This document shows, piece by piece, positions 56,000-64,000 of a stretch of DNA of 64,000 bases. This DNA is from Armillaria gallica (taxonomy: Eukaryota > Basidiomycota > Agaricomycetes > Agaricales > Physalacriaceae), in the NCBI GenBank assembly GCA_037576215.1, contig JBANDB010000002.1, forward strand, positions 2,418,001 through 2,482,000, given 5' to 3'. The translations under genes were made by a program, and so were the position numbers. Every line of letters begins with the position of its first letter. Position 1 is the first letter of the stretch. The notes beneath the pieces are model-generated. The model was given only the letters and a program-made list of their open reading frames with translations, was not told the DNA's origin and made no database searches.

Positions 56000-56891
56000 A
56001 TGGACGACATCAGGATTTACTTGAAGCCTCGCCTCGCCCACCCCAAATTTGATGACCACCCATGGATGCTGTTAAATTTTGATTTTCCCTATGGTCCCTT
56101 CTGCTCATGGCAGACAATTCCTCCAGATGCAACCGAAATACACACTCTCCATTCCCCAGTCCTGGCTGCTGCTCTCACCAAGCTTCATATCGAAATCCTT
56201 CCCAAACTACGCAAATTTCATCTAGATATTTCACGAATCAGGACTGCGGCAACCACTAGCGCTTTCAGCGTAGTTAGCTGGGAAGGTTTTGATGCGATAA
56301 TGCAGGCCCAAATTTTCTTCGCACATTGCCAGTACCAGCCGGTCAAGCTTATGCTCGGCGACAAAGCTCCCCCTTCACCTACCCGTTACCGCATGAGTTC
56401 CAAGGACTCTCCAGAGTTTTGGAAAATTTTGGACGATGTCCTATTCCCCGTAGGTCGCGAAATCGAGCTGGTCGACCTTGATACGGACCTCCAGCGGCTC
56501 CTTTGGACGAGCATTCTTTTGGTGCTGGCGGAAAATCTTAGTGAGTCATTCTATGAATCACGGATTGTGCTCGGTTGACAATCCCCGCACCAGCACCTTT
56601 GCTAGAATTGCAGAACTATATCCAGAGCCGCCTTCGAAGTACGTAGAATTGCCCTTTCCAAAAATTTGTCTTGACGTCATACCAGAGAACCCGGTGGGAT
56701 ATGTCCTCGGATGCATTGAGAAATATGTCCTGCCTCACTTGGACGGATGGATTGGTCGTGAAGAGGCTTTTGGAGATCAGTCGAAACTTGGTTGCTCAAC
56801 AACGACATTGCTTGAAAATGTGAGGTGCCCCATTTACAGTTTCCCCTTTTTACTCACCAAGTTTGCGCAGAGAAAGGTCAAGATAGACTGA
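56000..56891 (+). CDS. Orphan family, subtype B member B2 (intact)
   Basis: Starts MDDIRIYLKPRLAHPKFDDH at 56000. First exon to AENLS with blocks FDFPYGPFCSWQTIPPDATE, ILPKLRKFHLDISRIRTAAT, QYQPVKLMLGDKAPPSPTRY and DLDTDLQRLLWTSILLVLAE. Introns: GTGAGT near 56538 to TTGCTAG; GTACGT near 56639 to ATACCAG; GTGAGG near 56820 to TTTGCGCAG. After splicing the second part reads LKLQNYIQSRLRKNPVGYVL, GCIEKYVLPHLDGWIGREEA, LENRKVKID, stop 56889-56891. All phases agree, so this is a good reference member of about 250 residues. Function unknown. Confidence 0.65.
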
Positions 56892-57282
56892 TGGCGGTAC
56901 TCCACTTCCTGTAATTTTACCACACGTATTCGCAATAATGTCGGCGTTCCTGTACAGATACGACTTCCACCAGGCTACCGTTCCAGACGTTACAACAGAA
57001 GGGTCCGAACAAGTTATAGGTTTCTTTCTACTATGCAGCCGCTTCCTTTCTCGTTGCATATACGTATCTTGGACTTCGACCTCTCGTCGCGTATTCGCCC
57101 TGCTACGAAAGCCGCAATGAACGTGTTTATGTATCCCTGGATGAGTACATTTGGACCTGCTCCACTGTGGCGCCAAGCCCGGGTCCCTACTAAAGTACCA
57201 CACAAAGGTAAAGATTTGAAGTAAATACCCAAACTCCAAACTCTACACTATCCGTCGGCCGGCACACCTCGGCGGTACATTG

Positions 57283-57650
57283 AACCCTGTCGATTGGACG
57301 ACACCAGGCTCTACTTGAAGTCTCTTGAAGCCCAGTTCGGCGACCATCCATGGATGCTGCTAAAACCCGATTTCTTTTACAGCCCTTTCTGCGCAGCATG
57401 GGGAACGGTTCCTCCTGACACGGCCGAAGTTTACAATGCGCGTTTTCCAGCCCTGGCTGCCGTTCCCACCAAGCTCAAGGCTGAAATTGTTCCAGTAATG
57501 AAGAGATCCGAAGTATCCGCCTTCTACGAATGCGAGCGCGTTGGGAGTTCATTAGAAAGGTTTTGATCATCTTTTTTTATGATACCGGCGCAGGGCTTTC
57601 TCTCTGACTGCAATTACCAGACGTCAAGGTGTTTGGCGACACGATCTGTA
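57283..57650 (+). pseudogene. Orphan family, subtype C member C2 (truncated)
   Basis: Contains DDTRLYLKSLEAQFGDHPWM, LLKPDFFYSPFCAAW and VPTKLKAEIVP, but the start ATG has become TTG (GATTGGACGAC where others have CATGGACGAC). A stop follows SSLERF at 57564-57566, and a degenerate continuation (DCNYQT near 57610) ends within 100 bases. No second half or tail exists. Confidence 0.65.
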
Positions 57651-58960
57651 TATGAGTAATATAGCTGTCGCTTTACCGAGATGAAGTAGCAGCCATTCGT
57701 CAAAGAACGTACTACACCCCCTGCCCCCGGCGCAGCTCATAGAAATGTCGACAAATCTTAAATCATCCTTACCACTCTTCACTATGGACGCACGAGACAT
57801 GCCGGCCAATGCTAATTCCCTCTCTGCCGTCTCTGGGGGCGACATATATCGTACTGAATGGCCTCTATGCAGACGCACGATATCGCGCCAGATGTTGATG
57901 ATCCAACCGTCAAATTCACACCAACTGTTATGTGTGCAACATTGACTAATATCCGCAGTACCCTTCCACGATGTTACATGGTGACAAGGTTTGGGACATT
58001 GGGGAACTATCATCCTATCAACAGGACCGAGTTCAATTCGACCTTTGGAAAGTCTACAGATGACTACTCTCCACCCGCACTAAAGTAAAGCCTGGATGTC
58101 TTGCATTCTGCATTGCATGTTACTGACAGTGCGTCAAAAAGCTTGGAGCCGAGCGGCCATTTTTTTGGCGGGTCCGTCTGTCGATTTCAGCCAGAATGAA
58201 ACGAATAACATGGCCAACGCATTTACCCAATCCATGCATGAGGTTAGGCTCTATACGCTGTCCCTTCCTCCGCCACTCGAGTTGCAAACGTATCTCCGCT
58301 CTGGACAATGCTGATCCGGTGCTAATCTACGCACAATATAGAATTCACAATCTGATCACCGGTGGACGCGCTGCCTTCACTTGTACTGCTGATACGATCA
58401 CTGTCTCCCAGAACCTTATCATCGACTGGCACAATGGTATGCCTGTTAAAGCTCTCGTCCCCCGGTGTCCTTGTACCCGTCGCGCGGTGGGAAGTATACA
58501 GAGATCTTGTCGACTTCCCCTACTCCGGCTGGTTAGCCTAATCAATGCAGTGCACAAGAGCGCTCTGAAGCCCGGGACCTAGTATGGACCGCGGCATGGA
58601 TCAAATGATTATAGCAATCTGGGAGGTTTACGACGAAAATGAGAAATCGGTGGAAGGCTTCCCGATCCCGTGGAAGATTTCGCTCAAATATGAAGAAAAG
58701 CCGTTTGAGGATGCATGTGTTTGGAATAGTGACCAGATATCGGTAGATCAGTGATTCGGAGAAACGTAAAGTTTGTTGTGTGTATGAACCAGCATATGTC
58801 CAACTGTACTAGTATTGCTGCAAACGATGACAATCATCGGTTCCCCGATTCTTTCCGAAACTGGTTGAGGAGAAGGGAGGGCTTTATCAAAGAGAAAATG
58901 ACCGATCGCCCACCGTAGGTCGTGGGCAGGGGCTATTTGGTTCAACTTAAATAAATCTAC
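57651..58960. other. Unassigned region
   Basis: Several plus-strand frames of 60-130 codons (for example MDARDMPANANSLSAVSGGD at 57784, RIHNLITGGRAAFTCTADT near 58340, and a short one ending near 58755) could be exons of one gene, with candidate GTAAAG and GTTAGG donors. I found no recognisable domain and no paralogue in the window, so no CDS is called. Confidence 0.3.
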
Positions 58961-58965
58961 AGTTA

Positions 58966-59262
58966 CGCAGGACCGCAGGTAGGATTGTCTTGATTATCCC
59001 CCTCATAATTTCCGTCCCGTCCTCCGTCTTGAGCTCCTTGTACCAGTCCAGCGTCTCCTATGGGTCGCCCAGCTGGTGTGTCACCCCAGACCACTTCCTC
59101 GCACGTAAAACCAGAACCGCCGTGAGCTCTCCCCGTTGAACCTGGAAGCACGAAAAGCCTCGATATCTGGTTTTGTCGACGATGGAGGGGATATCCGGTG
59201 CTTTTGGAATAGCTGTTGAAGCACGAACGCATCTTCGCGCACCCCGCGGCGTGCAAACATTG
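58966..59262 (-). pseudogene. HpxO-like gene remnant with internal deletion
   Basis: Inverted relative of the gene at 38458-39769. Only the 5' flank and the last third remain. The flank corresponding to 38340-38370 is joined directly to the sequence corresponding to 39478 onward, a deletion of about 1.1 kb, with the five bases CGAAG shared at both break points. The start and flavin-binding region are gone, and the remaining frame is shifted in places. Confidence 0.75.
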
Positions 59263-60031
59263 TAGATCAGGGCATAGATGAAGAGCGCAACCTAGAATGT
59301 GTGGAAAACTTTGAGGACCTTCAGCACGATCAGCCTGAGAGAGGGCGCCCCTTTGGTGAGAGCGCGGGTTCAGGCGACAGCGGTGGTGAGGAGAACCATC
59401 GTCGTTGCGGTATATGGCGAGGACGCTAGTGGTGGTGGTAGAAAGGGAAGAAGGGCAAGGTTTCCCTTGAAAATCATTTCCCATTTTTTTGATACCTATT
59501 TTGTTCCAATACATACAAAATCCGGTCAAACGATTTTGTGCGTCACTTCGATCTGAAAGTATGGAACGTATTATAATTACTGGCAAAATTCAGATGCGCA
59601 TTGGAAATTCGCTGTTCCGACTCGACGGTCATTTGCCTTTGAATGTCCCCTTGCAGCAAAACTGGCAGCTTCCCCTCCTGTGCTGAGAGACCCATCCTCA
59701 AGGTTGTTATTTCGGATGCATACAGTAACACGCAAAGGGAATGAAGAATGGATAAATTTGAAGATGGTCTCCCTTGGTTCATGCTAGAAAAAGGATTGAG
59801 AGGTGCGTCGAGTATTTCCTTCCTTTTGATTGTGCTTCCATGCTCTTTTCAGGGAGGAAAGCAAATACTTCGCAAGTTGCAACGTAACGGATCCAAGTTG
59901 TTGTATTCCTCCGAAGCAAGGCAGTGATAGAGATCCAGGTCCAGGTCCAGCGTTAATCTCGGGATGGCAGAGAAGATTGTTTGGACAGTAATTGGTGGTA
60001 GGCGTTCAAGACGAAGATAAATTCGAGAAGA
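59263..60031. repeat. Inverted duplicate of the cyclase-HpxO spacer
   Basis: Matches 37530-38340 in inverted orientation, lacking the CAC run. No gene is conserved between the copies. Confidence 0.5.
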
Positions 60032-60697
60032 TTACGGCGATACATACGCGAATGCTCGCACGGGTGAGCCATCTCCACCTTTCAGATTCAAAGGGACGAA
60101 ATTGACGAATGCACCTTCAGGTATAGTTGCCAGATTCCTTAGATTCTCCACGATGAGTCCACCAGCACCAAGAATCGCCTGGTGCACACCAAAATCATTC
60201 GCGGTCCCTTCTGTCTCGTCGGGACTCAGAGTGTCAATTCCGATTGCTGATACACCGCGAGCAACGAGTTGCCTAGCAGCATCTTCGTCGAGGAAAGGAT
60301 GGTTGACATACTCGGGTTTTCCCCAATGTTTACACCAGTCCGTACGGATGAGAACAATGGCATCCGATCTGTCGTCGACGGTCAGGTTGAGGTCATCCCA
60401 GGTAATTCTTCCCCGAGGGACGACCTTTTGGCTGACATCGACGACGATGGCAGGGCGTATAAATGAAGCGAGGGGAATCTGGTCGATGGACTTTGCTTGG
60501 GCGAAGAAGTGGGAAGGGGCATCGACATGGGTGCCTGTGTGTGTGCAGAGGGAGAGGGCTTGGACGCTGTAACCGTGCTCCGGGACGGTTGCATGGGGAG
60601 AACAGGTATAGGGTGGGTCACCGGGATAGAAGGACATGTTGAATGGATCGAGCGGGTGGCTGAGGTCGATGCTTTGGACGGTCATAGTCGCGGCCAT
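60032..60697 (-). CDS. Cyclase/kynurenine-formamidase-like hydrolase, copy 3
   Basis: 221 residues, start MAATMTVQSIDLSHPLDP at 60697. Nearly identical to copy 1: FYPGDPPYTCSPHATVPEHG, HTGTHVDAPSHF, IVLIRTDWCKHWGKPEY, EGAFVNFVPLNLKGGDGSPV. No lesion. The frame ends one codon later than in copy 1 (AYVSP). It is divergent from orphan gene A3 and followed by the broken HpxO copy, so this module keeps the hydrolase but not the hydroxylase. Confidence 0.85.
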   Translation of the reverse strand: MAATMTVQSIDLSHPLDPFNMSFYPGDPPYTCSPHATVPEHGYSVQALSLCTHTGTHVDAPSHFFAQAKSIDQIPLASFIRPAIVVDVSQKVVPRGRITWDDLNLTVDDRSDAIVLIRTDWCKHWGKPEYVNHPFLDEDAARQLVARGVSAIGIDTLSPDETEGTANDFGVHQAILGAGGLIVENLRNLATIPEGAFVNFVPLNLKGGDGSPVRAFAYVSP

Positions 60698-60764
60698 TAT
60701 GGGCGAGCCTACAATTCGAATGGTAAGCGAGATATCTTAACCGGCGTCGTCTACTGACTGCCTA

Positions 60765-60858
60765 CACTCGAGCCAGTCCCAACTTCGGTTGATGACAGTC
60801 GAATCCGCCTGCCCGAGTTGATCGATTGTCATCAACTGGCGGTGAGACTGGTTCGAGT
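60765..60858. repeat. Foldback element of 94 bp with flanking direct repeat
   Basis: The first 38 bases and the reverse complement of the last 38 agree at about 30 positions (ACTCGA, CCAGTC, GTTGATGACA and TCGA shared), so the strand can fold into a long hairpin. It is flanked by perfect direct repeats CTACTGACTGCCTA at 60751-60764 and 60859-60872. Module copies 1 and 2 have a single copy of that sequence and no insert. Confidence 0.75.
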
Positions 60859-61242
60859 CTACTGACTGCCTAATTTCAGCGGATGAACCAGACCCTGGTA
60901 ACAGTCATATGACGGCGGCGAAAAACGGCTCAGAGCTCTACCAACAACACCAACACACCATCATTTAACTTTGACACTGATTCTACTCTCTTCTCCTCAT
61001 TGAACACTGGCAGCACTCGTTTCTCTTTTCTGCTATGGACAGCATCTCTATGACTCGGAAGCCACGCCTGACCGACCAGTCACCCAAACCGGATTTCCTT
61101 GCAGTCTTTTCAAATTCGTCTACCGCTGCCGAGTTTACTCTATCTCCTTGTCTTTCAGTCTCCCGGCTACAGCAGTCCGATATGTTGATGCAAACAAGCA
61201 CAAACGTAGGCCTAAGACGATTCGCCCCTTTCTTAGTCTATC

Positions 61243-62244
61243 ATGGACCCCGACATCAAGATCTACTTGAAGCCACGCCCTGCCAACCCCAAGTTCGGCG
61301 ACCGTCCATGGATGCTAGTCAGGCCTGATTTCTACTATGGCCCTTTCTTCCCAGCATGGCAGTCAGTTCCTCCCACCGCAACCGAAGCTCACATCGTCCA
61401 TTCTCCCACATTAGCTACCGCTCTCACCAAGCTCTTTGAACTCCTACCCAGAATTCTCAAATGTGAATCAGACATTCCACGAATGAGGACCGTGATGTCT
61501 GAAAATCCTTTGAGCACCCTCAAGTGGGAAGGTTTCGATATAATGATGCAATGCGAAGATCTCCTCACTCATTGTTGGTATGAACCTGTGAAGCTTGTGT
61601 TCGGTGACAAGGCTCCTCCTCTACCTCCCCGGCGCCAACGGGGCGTCAAGCGGGCTCCCAAGTATTGGAAACTGGTAGACGAGGCTGCATTCCCACTAGG
61701 TCGATATGTCGAGCTCGTTGATGATATAGACCTTCATCGGATGGTATGGGCGACTATCTACATGGTAATAATGGAGAATATCGGTGAGCTTGTCTCTGAC
61801 CTTATACTTCTTGTTTGGTTGACCTTACCTGGATCAGGGTCTATTATTAAGTTGAGGACTCAGATTTCTAACTGCCTTGACAGTATGTGGAATTGTGCTT
61901 TCCTTCATGTTGTGTTGACATTATATTTAGACACCGCGCTTGGCTATATCACGAAACCGCTTGGCAAATATGTGATTCCCTTTATCGATCACTGGATGGA
62001 TGGGGGAGAAAACGATAGCGATTCCTCCTCGGGCGTGATTTCTGCATCTACGAGTAACGGGTCGACATCCAGTGGTGGCACGGAGTCTTCGAAACTTGAC
62101 AATCCTTCGGCAGTACCAAAACCTTCGTTTCCATCTCGTATTGGGCGTCCGATAAAGCCATCGCTTGGAAATGTGAGTTTACACACTTGCACCTTCATTT
62201 TATCACTCATGAGTCTGGTGTAGAAAAAGATCAAGATAGATTGA
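61243..62244 (+). CDS. Orphan family, subtype A member A3 (intact)
   Basis: Starts MDPDIKIYLKPRPANPKFGD at 61243. Conserved blocks WMLVRPDFYYGPFFPAWQ, VPPTATEAHIVHS, LPRILKCESDIPRMRTV, LVFGDKAPPLPPRRQR, YVELVDDIDLHRMVW. Introns at 61784-61837 (54 nt), 61883-61930 (48 nt) and 62173-62223 (51 nt). The first two have no stop, so the unspliced frame stays open, while the third ends in a stop. The spliced second half reads GSIIKLRTQISNCLD, TALGYITKPLGKYVIPFIDH, an acidic Ser-rich stretch, GRPIKPSLGN and the tail KKIKID (stop 62242-62244). About 280 residues. No known domain. Confidence 0.65.
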
Positions 62245-62640
62245 TGACGATATCCCACTCCTTGTGACTACGCAACAATGCAACGTTCCAGATCTTGCAA
62301 CAGAGGCGTCTATAGCAGAAGCGATGTGAACTGCCTTTGTGTCTTATTTTGTGTCGCCTATCCTTTCCAGTTTTCGGTTAACTATCACTTTTGTGCATCT
62401 GGTCTCGATGTTTGCGTGAATGTAAAGGTTCCATTCTTCGGTTGTTATGGACATATTTGCCTTGCAGCCAACGGCACTATTCCATGTACTAGAGTGTCTG
62501 TCGTCAATCTCGGATGAGAACTACCAATCAAGCCTGCCCACAGAGTTCCATCGGAACACCAGCCTCTATCCCACATTAGTTGGCTCAGATACAAGATACA
62601 CTCAGGTCGGCGGCACAAACCGATTCAGTAAATAGTATGG
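62245..62640 (+). repeat. Downstream flank of A3, shared with A1 and A2
   Basis: Matches the A1 and A2 flanks (TTGCAACAGAGGCGTCTA near 62293). It contains the frame YHFCASGLDVCV also seen after A1, but its expected start is followed by a stop codon here. Confidence 0.4.
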
Positions 62641-62689
62641 AAGTTTGCGAATGTGAATCATAGAACATTGACAACGCGAGAAGGTAAAG

Positions 62690-62880
62690 AACGAGGAGAG
62701 CCTGCATGAGTCTTCGGGAGGAATTGGTCCCAGCAGAAAGGACTGGAAGGAAAACCACGCCAGTATCCATGGACGGTCGCCAAAGTTGGAGTGCGCAGGG
62801 TAGGGCTGGGAAAGGTGTCCTTCAATTTGAAATTCAAATGATGATCTGACACGTAGATCATGTGATTTTGGCGCCCCTGT
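62690..62880 (-). pseudogene. Orphan family N-terminal fragment
   Basis: Minus-strand reading PYPAHSNFGDRPWILAWF and GPIPPEDS matches the N-terminal block of the family (FGDRPWM, IPPDA). It has no proper start and ends after about 60 codons. It lies head-to-head with B3, about 60 bases away. Confidence 0.55.
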
Positions 62881-62892
62881 ACTCTCTCCTCC

Positions 62893-63791
62893 ATGGACGA
62901 CATCAGGATTTACTTGAAGCCCCACCCCGCCCACTCCAAGTTTGGTGACCGCCTATGGATTCTACTAGACTTCGATTCACCTACGGACCCTTCTGTTCAT
63001 GGCAGACAATACCTACAGATGCAACCGAAATACACACTGTCCATTCTCCAGCCCTGGCTGCGGCTCTCACTAAGCTTCATGTCGAATTCCTTCCTAAACT
63101 GCGCAAGATCCAATTGAATATGTCGCGACTCAGGGCTGCTGCCGCCGCCGCCGACGCTTCCAACGTTACTACCTGGTTGGTGTTCAATGCGATAATGCCG
63201 GCCCAAGAATTCTTCGCACATTGCCAGTACCAGCCGGTCAAGCTCATGCTCGGTGACAAGGCTCCACCTCCACCTATTCGGTCCTTCAAGAGCTCCACGT
63301 ACTCTCCAGAGTTTCAGAAACTGTTGGGCGATGCCCTTTTCCCATTGTGTCGCGATACCGAACTGGTCGACCTTGATGCGGACCTTCAGCGCCTCCTTTG
63401 GACGAGCATCCTTTTGATACTGTTGGATAATCTTAGTGAGTCTGTCCATGACTCACGGATTGCTCTCACTTGGCAACCTCCGTACTAGGACCTTTGATGG
63501 AATTGCAGAAACATTTCGAAAGCTGCATTCGAAGTATGTAGAATCGTTCTTTCCCAAAAATTATCACGATCTCATATCAGAGTTATATCAGAAAACCCGT
63601 TGCGATACGTCCTCGGAAGCATTGAGAAATACCTCCTTCCTGACTTGAATGGATGGTTCGGTGGTTCAACGTCCGACGATCAATCGAAACATGGTTGCTC
63701 ATCATTGTCATTATTTGGAAATGTAAGTTGTCGCTTCGTTCACAGCTTTTCACTTACAAATCTTGTGCAGAGAAAGGTCAAAGTAGACTGA
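62893..63791 (+). pseudogene. Orphan family, subtype B member B3 (frameshifted)
   Basis: Starts MDDIRIYLKPHPAHSKFGDR at 62893. One base is missing relative to B2 near 62977, so the frame changes to the one reading FTYGPFCSWQTIPTDATE and continuing LPKLRKIQLNMSRLRAAA, VKLMLGDKAPPPP, DLDADLQRLLWTSILLIL. The second half is recognisable (LGSIEKYLLPDLNGW, FGN) and the tail is RKVKVD with its stop at 63789-63791. A single indel is the main lesion that I can see. Confidence 0.65.
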
Positions 63792-63939
63792 CGACGGTAT
63801 ACCACTCCCTGTACTTTTATTGTGTGTGTCAATCCGCAGCAATGTCAACGTCAAGCCCAGGCGCATCGGTCTGAACAGGTTCATATTTTCTGACATGCGG
63901 CCACTTGCATCTGGGATTTCAACTTGTCCTCGCGAATCT

Positions 63940-64000
63940 CCTCTCAGTAGCATCACGTCAAAGCCTTTCCAATGAACAGCGCTGAAAACACTTGTGGATG
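63940..64000 (-). pseudogene. Orphan family fragment at the window edge
   Basis: Minus strand reads TSVFSAVHWKGFDVM, matching SAFSAVSWEGFDAI of B1. The similarity stops near 63943. The rest lies beyond the window, so whether it is a fragment or the broken 3' part of a larger copy cannot be told. Confidence 0.55.

Noticed and set aside
60840..60870. tRNA-like B box GGTTCGAGTC
   Set aside because: No cloverleaf, A box or acceptor stem could be drawn. The sequence is explained as one arm of the foldback element.

Overview
The window is nuclear DNA of a filamentous basidiomycete, almost certainly an agaricomycete mushroom. Genes are split by many short introns (about 45-65 nt, GT-AG). The recognisable families are typical of that group: four seven-helix DUF6534 proteins, a DUF6699 protein, an F-box protein with a leucine-rich tail, a STAS-domain sulfate permease, a Mutator-like transposon and a tyrosine-recombinase (DIRS-type) retrotransposon. 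I saw no operons, rRNA genes, tRNA genes or CRISPR arrays.

Layout. (1) 0-5 kb: two tandem copies of an unrecognised multi-exon gene, both on the minus strand. (2) 5.4-8.6 kb: a DUF6699 gene and an F-box gene. (3) 9.7-23.7 kb: a lineage-specific cluster of four DUF6534 membrane-protein genes, duplicated together with their promoters. Debris lies between them, including a phospholipase D fragment. (4) 23.76-27.00 kb: a complete Mutator-like element with terminal inverted repeats and a 9-bp target duplication. (5) 27.3-39.8 kb: a DIRS-type retrotransposon sitting between two head-to-head members of an unrecognised gene family, followed by the fullest copy of a module: orphan gene A (minus), cyclase/formamidase-like gene (plus) and HpxO-like urate hydroxylase gene (plus). 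(6) 40-50 kb: a block of single-copy genes: saccharopine-dehydrogenase-like oxidoreductase, SCI1-like RS nuclear protein, FAD-linked oxidase and SLC26 sulfate permease. (7) 50.5-64 kb: two inverted, decayed re-copies of the module plus further members of the orphan family.

The main unexplained object is the orphan family. At least ten loci lie between 27.3 and 64.0 kb, in three subtypes (A, B, C). Members share an N-terminal block of about 190 residues, a second conserved helix-like block, and a lysine-rich C-terminal tail (K-[IVL]-K-[IV]-D-stop) placed on its own last mini-exon. Most copies are broken (frameshifts, nonsense codons, lost start codons). A3 and B2 look intact, and B1 has no break that I found. 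I know no function for this family.

Decay is common here. Three premature stops (one orphan gene and two in the retrotransposon) fit CGA-to-TGA change. The second HpxO copy carries an internal deletion with microhomology at its junction, and one cyclase copy has lost its start codon and 8 nt. Exon boundaries were worked out by eye from reading frame and paralogue comparison; no database search was possible.
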